From the NCBI GenBank assembly GCA_964469555.1, contig CAYYAQ010000043.1:1-35947 (forward strand): a DNA stretch of 35,947 nt, given 5' to 3'. The notes below the pieces were generated by a model. That model saw nothing but the letters and a program-made list of their open reading frames with translations, was not told the DNA's origin and ran no database searches. A program made the position numbers and the translations under genes. Positions 1 through 8,258 of this stretch are shown here, piece by piece (position 1 is the stretch's first letter; each line of letters opens with the position of its first letter). The stretch is from CAYYAQ01 sp964469555 (GTDB lineage Bacteria > Planctomycetota > UBA1135 > UBA2386).

Positions 1-1056
1 CTCGATGCCGACGGCCTCGCACACCCTCTGGTCGTCTTCGCCAAAGCCTGGGGCCATGTGCACCGTGCCCGTGCCCTCGGTCGTGTCGACGAACTCCCCG
101 GAGAGGATGCGGAACGCGTTGGGGTGGTCCTCGAAGAACGGGAACAGCGGCTCGTAGCGACGGCCGACGAGTTCCTTGCCCTTGATGATCGCGACCTCGT
201 CGGCGTCGACGAACTCCTTCTCATAGTTCGCGCGGGTCGCCGCGCCGATCACGAAGTGCTGCCCGTCAGCGGCCTTCATGATCGCGTAGTCGATCTCTTC
301 GCCCACCGCCATCGCGAGATTCGACGGCAGTGTCCACGGCGTCGTCGTCCAGACGAGGATCCTCAGCGGACCCGGATCACCCTCGACGGGCACCAGGTCG
401 AACGCCACCGTCACCGCCGGATCCTGGCGCGGTCGGTAGCTGTTGTCCATGCGGATCTCGAAGTTCGACAGCGGCGTCTCGACGGCCCAACTGTACGGCA
501 TCACGCGGAACCCCTCGTAGACGAGGCCCTTGTCCCACAGCTGTTTGAATGCCCACATCACGCTCTCCATGTAGGAGCGATCCATGGTCTTGTAGTCGTT
601 CTCGAAGTTGACCCAGCGCGCTTGTCGAGTGACGTAGTCCTGCCAGTCCTGCGTGTACTTCAGGACGGACGCCCGACACGCGTCGTTGAACTCCTGGATG
701 CCGAACTTCTCGATCTCCCGGCGACCCGATACGCCGAGTTCCTTCTCGGCTTCCAGTTCTGCGGGAAGACCGTGGCAGTCCCACCCGAAGCGCCGTTCGA
801 CCCGGCGACCGCGCATCGTCTGGTAGCGCGGGACGACATCCTTGACGTAGCCGGTCAGGAGGTGACCGTAGTGGGGCAGGCCGTTGGCGAACGGTGGGCC
901 GTCGTAGAAAACGTATTCGTTCTCGCCGCCTTCGCGCTTGTCGATCGAAGCCTGGAAGGTCCCTTCTTCTTCCCAGGACCGGAGGACCTGTTCCTCGAGC
1001 TCGGGAAAGCGGACGTTCGGGTCGACTTCGGGATACGGGTTCTCGTTTTCGGTCAT
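1..1056 (-). CDS. ileS: Isoleucine--tRNA ligase, N-terminal part (runs off window)
   Basis: This is the first 352 codons of a class I isoleucyl-tRNA synthetase, which charges tRNA-Ile in the cytosol. The frame is open from the ATG at 1056 to the left edge, so the C-terminal half lies outside. The HIGH-type motif reads HYGH within GPPFANGLPHYGHLLTG, followed by RRFGWDCHGLPAE, WTTTPWTLPSNLA at the entry to the CP1 editing domain, and the editing-domain signature GTGTVHMAPGFGEDD near the edge. The HYGH form and the wording around it resemble the eukaryote-like type 2 IleRS rather than the HIGH form of type 1; this is from memory of the families. An 83-bp gap separates it from the lipoprotein gene upstream. 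Family assignment is very secure; the subtype is less so. Confidence 0.96.
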   Translation of the reverse strand, partial: MTENENPYPEVDPNVRFPELEEQVLRSWEEEGTFQASIDKREGGENEYVFYDGPPFANGLPHYGHLLTGYVKDVVPRYQTMRGRRVERRFGWDCHGLPAELEAEKELGVSGRREIEKFGIQEFNDACRASVLKYTQDWQDYVTRQARWVNFENDYKTMDRSYMESVMWAFKQLWDKGLVYEGFRVMPYSWAVETPLSNFEIRMDNSYRPRQDPAVTVAFDLVPVEGDPGPLRILVWTTTPWTLPSNLAMAVGEEIDYAIMKAADGQHFVIGAATRANYEKEFVDADEVAIIKGKELVGRRYEPLFPFFEDHPNAFRILSGEFVDTTEGTGTVHMAPGFGEDDQRVCEAVGIE

Positions 1057-1139
1057 CGGGCGCGGCCTGGATTCTGAGGCGGCAGTGTGCCCGGTGCCGA
1101 GGGGAGTTGCAAAAGGGAACCCTGACCAGGACGACGCGA

Positions 1140-1529
1140 CTAGGGGCGGTTGCCGGATGCGGCTGCCGCGGCAATCTGCAGCGTGCCGCGAAATTGCGAG
1201 ACCAAATGGTTCAGGGTCTCGAGCCTCCGCGCCGCCGTCTCGAGAACCCGGGAGTCCACGTCTGCTTCCGCCTTGCGCAGATGACCGCGCACGATGGCGA
1301 CCCGCTGCTCGAGATCCGCGTACCCGATCCCGAGCATGGCTCGGGCGGAATCTGGGAGCGTCTCAGCGTCGAGCTCCTTGTTGGTCGCTTCGAGATCCTT
1401 GTTCACGCTGTCGAGCACGGAGGTGATCCCGTCCACCACGTGCGGCATCCGATCGGCGTCGGTCGTACCGGCGCAACCGGAGAACAGGATCAGGAGGGTG
1501 GAGAGGGCAGCGGATGTCAGGGTCTTCAT
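1140..1529 (-). CDS. Small predicted lipoprotein, function unknown
   Basis: Predicted 129-residue protein. It opens with a short signal peptide (MKTLTSAALSTLLILFSGC) whose LFSGC lipobox puts the lipidated Cys at residue 19, so it should be a membrane-anchored lipoprotein. The mature part is charged and probably helical, with heptad-like spacing of Leu/Val and many Glu/Lys (for example ADLEQRVAIVRGHLRKAEAD), suggesting a coiled coil. I chose the ATG at 1529 rather than an upstream start at 1595, because the signal peptide begins there and a GGAG sits six to seven bases before it. It lies between dinB and ileS on the same strand with about 80-bp gaps on each side. I do not recognise a family. 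Confidence 0.7.
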   Translation of the reverse strand: MKTLTSAALSTLLILFSGCAGTTDADRMPHVVDGITSVLDSVNKDLEATNKELDAETLPDSARAMLGIGYADLEQRVAIVRGHLRKAEADVDSRVLETAARRLETLNHLVSQFRGTLQIAAAAASGNRP

Positions 1530-1611
1530 GCTCGACTCCAACCAATCGTCAGACGGATTGTGCCAAGGCCGCACCGGGATCGGGGCATGTTCCACCGCAC
1601 GTTCGGGGACA

Positions 1612-2787
1612 TCAGCTCAGCCCGTGACGGATCGAGTCCTCGCCGAACCGATCCCGGATGCAATCCATGGCCTTCATGATCTCGGCGGACTTGCCGGATT
1701 CCTGGTCGACAGCATCGAACAGGCCACCCTGCCTCTGAGCACCTTCTTCCTGCAATTCCGCTGCCGCCACGCCCAACAAGCGCACTGGCGCCATCGTCTC
1801 CCGGACCTTTGAGAAGAGTTCGATCACGGTGCGGTAGATCAGACCGTCATCACAGGTGGCCGCGGTCAGCTTCTTCTGCCGCGAACGGGTCGTAAAGTCG
1901 GGGTCGCGGACCTTGAGTCGAATCACCTGCCCGAGCAACTCGTGCTTTCGCAGGCGGCGACCGACCTGGGCACTCAGGTCGAGGATGACCTGGTGGCACT
2001 TCTCCCGCGACGTCAGATCTCGTTCGAACGTGACCTCGTGGCTGATCGACTTGATCTCCCTCTCGGACTCGACCGTTCGCTCGTCGATGCCACGGCACAA
2101 CGTGTAGAAGTGCTCGCCGAGGTTCTCGCCCATCAAGGTCTCCATCGCCGCGAGGTCGAGCGCCTGGAGGTCCGCGATGTTCTGGTAGCCGAGTTGCTTC
2201 AACCGGTGCTGCTGCCGCGGCCCGACCCCCCACAACCGCGCGATCGGCAGCGCACCGAGAAACTCGACCTCGGTTCCGGGTGCAACCATCGTCAACCCGT
2301 CCGGTTTGTTGCAGTCCGACGCGACCTTGGCGACGAACTTCGATGTCGCGACGCCAACCGAGATCGTCAGCTCGGTCTCTTCGAGAACGCGCGCTCGGAG
2401 TCGCTGCGCAATACTTTTTCCATCGCCAAACAGCGCCTGGCAGCCGGTGACGTCGAGGAACGCCTCGTCCAAGGAGAGCGGTTCCACGAGCGGTGTAAAC
2501 TCACCGAAGATCGCGCGGATCTGACCCGATACCTCGGCATAGACGTGCATCCGGCCCCGTACGAACTCGCCGTGCGGGCACCGCTCGCGAGCCTGCGCCG
2601 TCGGCATGGCCGACCGGACGCCGAACTTCCGGGCTTCGTACGACGCTGCCGACACGACGCCGCGGCGACCGAGTCCGGCGACGATCACCGGCTTGCCGCG
2701 CAACTCTGGATCGTCCCGCTGTTCGACCGACGCGTAGAACGCGTCCATGTCGGCGTGCAGAATCGTGCGCTGGGGTTTCTCGGTCAC
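1612..2787 (-). CDS. dinB: DNA polymerase IV (Y-family translesion polymerase)
   Basis: 391-residue Y-family polymerase that bypasses damaged template bases. The palm metal ligands are visible: D13 in HADMDAFYASVE and D107-E108 in SLDEAFLD. Y18 is at the steric-gate position. The conserved YEARKFGVRSAMP finger segment follows, then the helix-hairpin-helix LWGVGPRQQHRLKQLG near residues 180-200 and a little-finger domain. QGGLFD near the C-terminus may be a weak beta-clamp-binding motif, although it is not terminal. The start is GTG at 2787, only three bases after the stop of the upstream TMTC-like gene, so it is probably translated from the same message. Length is slightly above the usual 350-360 residues because of the C-terminal tail. 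No LexA-type box was seen. Confidence 0.95.
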   Translation of the reverse strand: MTEKPQRTILHADMDAFYASVEQRDDPELRGKPVIVAGLGRRGVVSAASYEARKFGVRSAMPTAQARERCPHGEFVRGRMHVYAEVSGQIRAIFGEFTPLVEPLSLDEAFLDVTGCQALFGDGKSIAQRLRARVLEETELTISVGVATSKFVAKVASDCNKPDGLTMVAPGTEVEFLGALPIARLWGVGPRQQHRLKQLGYQNIADLQALDLAAMETLMGENLGEHFYTLCRGIDERTVESEREIKSISHEVTFERDLTSREKCHQVILDLSAQVGRRLRKHELLGQVIRLKVRDPDFTTRSRQKKLTAATCDDGLIYRTVIELFSKVRETMAPVRLLGVAAAELQEEGAQRQGGLFDAVDQESGKSAEIMKAMDCIRDRFGEDSIRHGLS

Positions 2788-2790
2788 GGG

Positions 2791-4845
2791 TTACTTCGCA
2801 AGGCTTGCGAGCCCCTTCTGGGCGAGGTTCTTCTGCTCGGCGGTCGCTTCGGTCAGGTTCACGACGAACTCGTACGCCCGCCGGGCCTCGTCCTTTCGAT
2901 TCAGCGCGGCGTACGCGTCGCCGAGGTGCACCCGCGCCGTGATGTAGCGCCGATGTTTCGTCACCTCATCCGGCACTGACCGAAACACCCGCTGAAGCAG
3001 CTTGACGATGTGTCCGTAGTTCTCCGGAATGCGCTCGGCGTACTCGTGAATGAACGCCGCCTGCAACACGCCGAGCATCACATCATTGGGTGCGATTTCG
3101 AGCGCCTCGACGAGAAGGCGCTGCACCACCTCCGGCCCGAGCACGCCGATCCCGTGGTCCAGAACCGACATCCGATACGGCAGCCTGCGTGGCCGAAGCC
3201 GCATCGCCGCCATCAGCTCGTCGAGACCTGCACGCGTCTGCTTCTTCTCGATGATGAGAAGCATGCCGAGATCAGCGCGGATTCCCGCTTCGAGCCCACT
3301 GATCTTCAAACGTTTGGATTTCAGGGCCTCGCGAAGGAGCGCCAGCGCCTCGTCATGTTTCTTGTCCTGGCCGCGGAACGACGCTTCGGTCGTAATCCCG
3401 CTGACGTACTCCGGATCGAGTTCCCGCCCGAGTCGCAGCAATCGCCAGGCCTCCTTCTCGTGGAAGGCCTCGTCGGCGCCGGGTTGCTTCTGCAACCAGC
3501 GGTGCATCGTCGCGGCCTTGACCTGCAGAGACGCGCACCTCGGTTGCGCACCGGCATCGTGAATCACAAGCGTCTGGTTGTTCTTCCACACCATGCTCCG
3601 CTGGAAGTCCACGACGATGTTGGCGACCAGCCACGCAGCACAGATCGCGACGAGCCCGCGGCGTCCACCTCGGGGGAGTCGCTCCAGCAGCAGGGCTGGA
3701 AGCATGCACACACCGAGGCTCGGGATGTAGTACAGCCGTTCGCCGAAAATCGTGCCGATCGCCAGCGGGACGTTCGAAGTGATGAAACTGAAACCAAAGA
3801 AGATCGCGACGCTGAGAAACAGGAGTGGTGCCCGCGCCGGTCGACGGAGTCCAGCGGCGAGCCACGTCAACAGCAACGCGGCGGCAGCGAGGAAGCCCGG
3901 ATCCGTCGCGGTCGAGACCACGGGCAACACCGGCAACCCGTAGATCGACGCGAGCGAGAACGGTGCCACGCACTTGTAGACCGCATAGCCCCAGATCTTG
4001 ATCGCCGTCAGCAGTCGCGCCGTCACGCTCTCGTGATAGAGCGGGTTGGCCGCATAGAAGATATCCTCGCGCATGCCCTCGGTCGCGAAACCGCGGAGCA
4101 CGAAGAACGTCACGAGCACCGGGATGAACACCGACAACATCCGACGCAAATGGGACCGGAGCATGGGACCAGCCGATTCGTTCGCGCGCCACGACCGCAC
4201 GGCGAGGTAGCAGGGCACGAACCCAATCCAGGCGATCGCGTTCTCCTTCGAACAGAGCGCGAAGAACAGCAACACCGCCCAGACCGTGAGCCACAGGAAG
4301 GGTCGATGGGATTCGGATCGTCGCAGCGCCTGCAGCCCCGCCGCGCCGAAACAGAACGAGAACAACTCCGCGCGACCGACGATGCCGGCGACGACTTCGC
4401 TGTGCAGGGCATGGACACCAAAGAGCGCGGCCGTCAACAAGGCGCCCATCGCACACACGCCGACATCACGCATCATCCAGAGCACGAGAAACGCGGCCCA
4501 CGCACCCAGCAGAAGGTTGATCAGGTGGTGCGGAAACCCCGTCCACCCTTCCGGCATGTGCTTGGCGACCGCGTGGTGAGTCCACGCGTAGCTGAGGATC
4601 GTCACGGGACGGTAGAGGGTCGAGTTCTTCCCCTCGCCAGCCCAGTAGTGTTGGCCGAAGAAGAACCACGGAGGGTGCGATTGACCGATCACGGCGTCCG
4701 GTCCTCCGTCGTTCGTCGTCGGGCTGGCAAGCGTGTCGTCGAAGGCGAAGTCGTTGCCCAACGCCGGGAAGTACGCGAAGAACGCGAGCAGCACGACGAC
4801 GAGGACGTGCAAGCCAAAGCGGTTCTCGGTGGATGTCTCCGTCAC
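2791..4845 (-). CDS. TMTC-like GT-C membrane protein with C-terminal TPR region (copy 2)
   Basis: Predicted 684-residue membrane protein. The N-terminal two thirds hold about ten hydrophobic segments. They carry the pattern of eukaryotic TMTC O-mannosyltransferases and their bacterial relatives: an acidic FAFDD motif after the first membrane helix, LYRPVTILSYAWT, and HSEVVAGIVGRAELFSF. The last roughly 230 residues are soluble and helical with TPR-like units (for example LGDAYAALNRKDEARRAYEFV). The likely role is transfer of a sugar from a lipid carrier to an exported protein; this is inference from fold and motifs. The start is GTG at 4845, in a 4-bp GTGA overlap with the upstream paralogue; a longer in-frame start at 5043 would lie deep inside that gene. 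It is a tandem paralogue of the gene before it. Confidence 0.85.
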   Translation of the reverse strand: MTETSTENRFGLHVLVVVLLAFFAYFPALGNDFAFDDTLASPTTNDGGPDAVIGQSHPPWFFFGQHYWAGEGKNSTLYRPVTILSYAWTHHAVAKHMPEGWTGFPHHLINLLLGAWAAFLVLWMMRDVGVCAMGALLTAALFGVHALHSEVVAGIVGRAELFSFCFGAAGLQALRRSESHRPFLWLTVWAVLLFFALCSKENAIAWIGFVPCYLAVRSWRANESAGPMLRSHLRRMLSVFIPVLVTFFVLRGFATEGMREDIFYAANPLYHESVTARLLTAIKIWGYAVYKCVAPFSLASIYGLPVLPVVSTATDPGFLAAAALLLTWLAAGLRRPARAPLLFLSVAIFFGFSFITSNVPLAIGTIFGERLYYIPSLGVCMLPALLLERLPRGGRRGLVAICAAWLVANIVVDFQRSMVWKNNQTLVIHDAGAQPRCASLQVKAATMHRWLQKQPGADEAFHEKEAWRLLRLGRELDPEYVSGITTEASFRGQDKKHDEALALLREALKSKRLKISGLEAGIRADLGMLLIIEKKQTRAGLDELMAAMRLRPRRLPYRMSVLDHGIGVLGPEVVQRLLVEALEIAPNDVMLGVLQAAFIHEYAERIPENYGHIVKLLQRVFRSVPDEVTKHRRYITARVHLGDAYAALNRKDEARRAYEFVVNLTEATAEQKNLAQKGLASLAK

Positions 4846-6869
4846 TTCCGCAGTTCCCGCACAGTGGACTCGATCTGCGCACGCGTCTCGCCGACGATCG
4901 ACTCGTCGGCCAACAAGTGCTCGAAGACAGCGAGCGCATCGCGTTTCTTCCCGATCGACTTGAGCGTGTCCCCGAGATAGAGCCGGGAGCGCAACCGGGT
5001 CTCCGCGGAGAGCACGCCGAAGTGCGCCTTCGGAAGTGCCCAAGCCAGTCTTGTCGCGATCTGCTCGCTCTGTCGCAGATCACAGGCACCGGTCGACTCG
5101 TAGCGGACCATCGCGTGCAACAGTACAAAGTCAGGATTCTGGGGCTCGAGTCGCACGGCGTTCTCCACGAACTTGCCGCGCGCCGATCCTGTCTGCCTGC
5201 CGCAGTAGTCCACCGCTGCGATGAGCGCGAAGAGGTGCGCCGGCTTGCGCGCGAGTACCTGTGACGCGTAGGCGCCCGCCTTGGTCAGTTGCTTCGATGT
5301 GATCAAGACCATCAGGTAGTCTTGTATCGTGCGATCCTCCGCGCCCGAACTCTCGATGTACTTCGAATCCAGGGCGCGCTTGTAGTACTTCTCCGCCAAC
5401 TTCAGGTTCTTGCGCTCGCCCCCCCAGATCCGCGCGATCGAGGCCCAGGTGCCGGCGAACTCGGGATCCCGGTCGACGCACCTGGTGAAGTACTCGAGAG
5501 CTTTGTCGGAATCCCTGCGCACATCGCGGTACATGTAGCCGGCCTTCGCCTGCAGATCCGCGCTCTCCGGCAGTCGGTCGGCGTCACCGATGAAGAGGGT
5601 CGCGCTGTCCTTCCACGCGCCGTTGCGCGCGACGATGACGACGGCGCTCACGGCGGCCCACGCCGCGAGCATCACGAGGAGAGTACGGCGACCTCGATCC
5701 GGAAGCAGACCGGCCAGGAGGATCGGCAACAGACAAACCCCGAGGCTCGGCATGTAGAACAACCGTTCGCCGAAGACCGTCCCGATGACGAGCGGAAGGT
5801 TCGACGTGATGAAACTGAACCCGAGGAACGCAGCCATCGACAGGAAGAGCAGAGGAACTCGCTTGGCGAACCACAGTCCCGCGATCAACCATCCCGTCAG
5901 CCCGACGATGGCGCCGAGAAACCCGGGATCCGCGGCGCTGTCGACGATCGTCACCGCGCCCGGACCGTAGAGGGAATAGAGCCAGAACGGGGCGAGGCAC
6001 TTCACGAACCCGTAGCCCAGGAGCTTGGCCGCCGTGAGCAGGCGAACCCCGACCGTGACATGGGCGAGGGGATTCTGGTCGTAGGAGAACAGCGCGTCTC
6101 CGGTCACGTCCCGGATCCCGACGTAGCGCACGACGAAGAAGAGCAGCAGCGCGACTCCGAGCACGACCGCGATCCGCCTGGCTTCGGGTTGCAAGACCTC
6201 GGCCAGGGTACAGGATCCACCGTCCAGCCATCGACGTGCCAGCAGGTAGCACGGCAGGAACGGTGCCCACGCCAGCGCGCTCTCCTTGGAACAGAAGGCG
6301 AGAAACAACAGCAGGCCGGCGGCGATGGTGCGACCGCGGACGAACACGAGAGTCCCCCACAGACCGAAGATGAAGCTCAACAGTTCCGCGCGCCCGACGA
6401 TTCCCGCGACGACTTCGCTGTGTATCGCGTGAAACCCGAACAGAGCTGCGCACGCGAGAGCAGAAAACGAAGGTAGCTTCAGGTCGCGCACCATCCACCA
6501 CACGAGGTAGACCGCGAAACAGTGGAGCAGCACGTTGAGCAGATGGTGCGGGAGTGCTTCCCGCTCTTGCCTGAAGAACGGACCGCTCACCGAGTTGTAG
6601 GTCCACGCGAAGCTGAGCACCGTGACCGGGCGGTACAGCACCGAATTGTTCGGCGTTCCTTCCCAGTAGCGCTTGCCGAAGTACCACCACGGCGCGCGCC
6701 ACCCGTGGATGACTTCGTCCGGAACGCCCTTGGGGTCCATCGAGAAGTCGACCGATTGCGCGAGCGGTACGTCGTCCATCGCGAAGCCGTTCGCCAGGGA
6801 CGGAGCGAACACGCCGAACACGAGAACGAGGATCAACAGGAGGGAGCGTGGAGGCCGCAGACTGTGCAA
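4842..6869 (-). CDS. TMTC-like GT-C membrane protein with C-terminal TPR region (copy 1)
   Basis: 675-residue paralogue of the next gene downstream. It has the same order of features: an N-terminal membrane helix (LLLILVLVFGVFAPSLANG) followed by FAMDD, then LYRPVTVLSFAWTYN, HHLLNVLLHCFAVYLVWWMV, HSEVVAGIVGRAELLSFIFG, several further helices including LGFSFITSNLPLVIGTVFGE, and a soluble helical C-terminus with TPR-like repeats (ALEYFTRCVDRDPEFAGTWA) from about residue 430. The paired acidic residues after helix 1 are where GT-C enzymes keep their catalytic base. The FITSN..L.IGT.FGERL block is nearly identical in both copies. The ATG at 6869 sits 12 bp after the stop of the upstream membrane-protein gene. 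Substrate and lipid donor cannot be read from sequence. Confidence 0.85.
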   Translation of the reverse strand: MHSLRPPRSLLLILVLVFGVFAPSLANGFAMDDVPLAQSVDFSMDPKGVPDEVIHGWRAPWWYFGKRYWEGTPNNSVLYRPVTVLSFAWTYNSVSGPFFRQEREALPHHLLNVLLHCFAVYLVWWMVRDLKLPSFSALACAALFGFHAIHSEVVAGIVGRAELLSFIFGLWGTLVFVRGRTIAAGLLLFLAFCSKESALAWAPFLPCYLLARRWLDGGSCTLAEVLQPEARRIAVVLGVALLLFFVVRYVGIRDVTGDALFSYDQNPLAHVTVGVRLLTAAKLLGYGFVKCLAPFWLYSLYGPGAVTIVDSAADPGFLGAIVGLTGWLIAGLWFAKRVPLLFLSMAAFLGFSFITSNLPLVIGTVFGERLFYMPSLGVCLLPILLAGLLPDRGRRTLLVMLAAWAAVSAVVIVARNGAWKDSATLFIGDADRLPESADLQAKAGYMYRDVRRDSDKALEYFTRCVDRDPEFAGTWASIARIWGGERKNLKLAEKYYKRALDSKYIESSGAEDRTIQDYLMVLITSKQLTKAGAYASQVLARKPAHLFALIAAVDYCGRQTGSARGKFVENAVRLEPQNPDFVLLHAMVRYESTGACDLRQSEQIATRLAWALPKAHFGVLSAETRLRSRLYLGDTLKSIGKKRDALAVFEHLLADESIVGETRAQIESTVRELRK

Positions 6870-6881
6870 GGTGGCGGCAGC

Positions 6882-7817
6882 TTAGCCCTTCTCAGCGCTC
6901 GGTTCGATCTCGACCTTCGCGAACTGTTCCGCGCGGGCTCGCTTCAACAAGGCACGTATTCGCTCGATGTCAGCGACGTCCTCGTCTCGCCGGACGCTCA
7001 ACGGGATGACGGGTTCGACCAGCGCCGACGCGATGCTCCGCCGACCCTTCGATCGGTGCAACTGGTTCGCGCCAAACACCGCGAACTGCTCACACCGCGG
7101 ACACGTCCAGGTGTAGATCTGCAGGGTGCGACTGACCTCGTCGGGAATGGTCACGGCCTGCAAGTTCCCCAGACCGTCGGCGCGGATTCCCTTCATCGTC
7201 TGGCCAGCCGTCACCGGGACCATCACGTCCTTGCCGGGGACGCACCACCGACTGCAGTCGTCACAGTAGGCCCGTCCGTCGATGAACCGCAGCGCGAGCA
7301 CCTGGCTTGCACCGATGACGATCAGCGCCTCGAACACCCAGAGCACGCCGAGCATCACCCCGGATGGCGTGACGCCCGCGATCTCGTACCAACCTGACGC
7401 GTTGACGCGCGAGACGAGGCTCCAGATCGCGAGGGGATCTGCTGCGGCATCGACGATCGACGGAAACGAGAGTCCTTCCTCGCCGACGGAGAAGAACGTC
7501 CAACCACCGTAGATCGCGACCAGCGCCGTCCCCGTGCTCACGACACGGAGGAACGCGCGATTGCGACACTTGAGAATCCGCGCGGCGAACGCGACCGGAA
7601 ACGCCGCGCAGGCAGCGAGCCAGACGACCAGCACGATCGAAAAGTAGCCCGCGACCGACTCCTGAATGTTCGCGTACACGTACGGCGCGGCCCCCACGAC
7701 CGCACCGCAAACACCGACGACCGGTAGCAGTACGCCCCATCCGATACCACCAGAATGCGAGTACGGCTGCGGAAGCGTCACGCGGAGAATTGTCACCAAA
7801 GCGCGTGGAAAGTCCAT
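6882..7817 (-). CDS. Integral membrane protein with Cys-rich (zinc-ribbon-like) C-terminal domain
   Basis: About 311 residues with four predicted membrane segments in the first 190 residues, after a YSHSGGIGWG opening that I associate with a planctomycete-type membrane family. A cytosolic-looking tail carries YCDDCSRWC near residue 190 and CPRC about 55 residues later. Together these form a plausible four-Cys metal site of the zinc-ribbon kind, although the wide spacing is unusual. The C-terminus is charged. Start choice is uncertain: ATG at 7817 has no clear ribosome-binding site, and GTG codons at 7796 and 7781 would also leave the conserved-looking part intact. It heads the minus-strand run that continues into the two TMTC-like genes and dinB. 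Function unknown. Confidence 0.7.
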   Translation of the reverse strand: MDFPRALVTILRVTLPQPYSHSGGIGWGVLLPVVGVCGAVVGAAPYVYANIQESVAGYFSIVLVVWLAACAAFPVAFAARILKCRNRAFLRVVSTGTALVAIYGGWTFFSVGEEGLSFPSIVDAAADPLAIWSLVSRVNASGWYEIAGVTPSGVMLGVLWVFEALIVIGASQVLALRFIDGRAYCDDCSRWCVPGKDVMVPVTAGQTMKGIRADGLGNLQAVTIPDEVSRTLQIYTWTCPRCEQFAVFGANQLHRSKGRRSIASALVEPVIPLSVRRDEDVADIERIRALLKRARAEQFAKVEIEPSAEKG

Positions 7818-7867
7818 TCGACACCCGGGTCGCAGGCAGCCGATGCATCGGTTATCGCCTGCGCAGT

Positions 7868-8200
7868 ATGGAACACCACGATTCCCAGGTTGACGCGGCG
7901 GCGAGAGGAGACGTTGAAGACTCCCCGACAACCCGCCGCGGCTTTCTCGGCTTCATGACCATCGTCCTCGGGGCGGTTCCCGTGGTCGGCGGCCTGTGGG
8001 CGACCCTGAGGGCCGGCCTTTCTCCCGCGCACAGCGACAAGACGAAGCTGCTTCGGGTGTACGGCCATGTGAACAAGGAGTTCGACAGTGTCAGCCGCCT
8101 GCCGGACCTTGACATCGAGTCCATAAACGACGTCATCGACGTGCTGGAAGACTCGCCGGAGGAGATGCCCTCGATCTCCTTGCCGACTGCGGAGCACTGA
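7868..8200 (+). CDS. Short Tat-type membrane-anchored protein, function unknown
   Basis: Predicted 110-residue protein. Residues 21-27 read TTRRGFL, a twin-arginine motif, followed by one hydrophobic segment (MTIVLGAVPVVGGLWATL). This layout is the N-terminal anchor typical of Rieske iron-sulfur subunits. The roughly 55 residues after the helix have no Cys or His pair, so no Rieske cluster can form, and the protein ends in an acidic stretch (VIDVLEDSPEEMP). It is divergent from the membrane protein gene at 7817 and convergent with the GT-C gene. The ATG at 7868 was chosen because an earlier TTG at 7790 would overlap the divergent gene; no strong ribosome-binding site is seen at either. It may be a real small protein or a truncated remnant. 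Confidence 0.6.
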   Translation: MEHHDSQVDAAARGDVEDSPTTRRGFLGFMTIVLGAVPVVGGLWATLRAGLSPAHSDKTKLLRVYGHVNKEFDSVSRLPDLDIESINDVIDVLEDSPEEMPSISLPTAEH

Positions 8201-8258
8201 TTCCTCGACCGAAGATCTTCCGCCCAGAGGCGAACCGTTCGACGCGTCTTCGTTCGGA

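Noticed and set aside
58..1077. A plus-strand open frame covering the ileS region
   Set aside because: The minus strand encodes unmistakable IleRS motifs through to the window edge.
3010..4980. A 656-codon open frame on the plus strand opposite the TMTC-like gene
   Set aside because: Arg/Glu/His-rich composition with no domain; it is the complement of a high-G+C coding region with clear GT-C motifs on the other strand.
8201..8258. Terminator between convergent genes (GAAGATCTTC palindrome)
   Set aside because: Only a five-base self-complementary arm with no loop; too weak.
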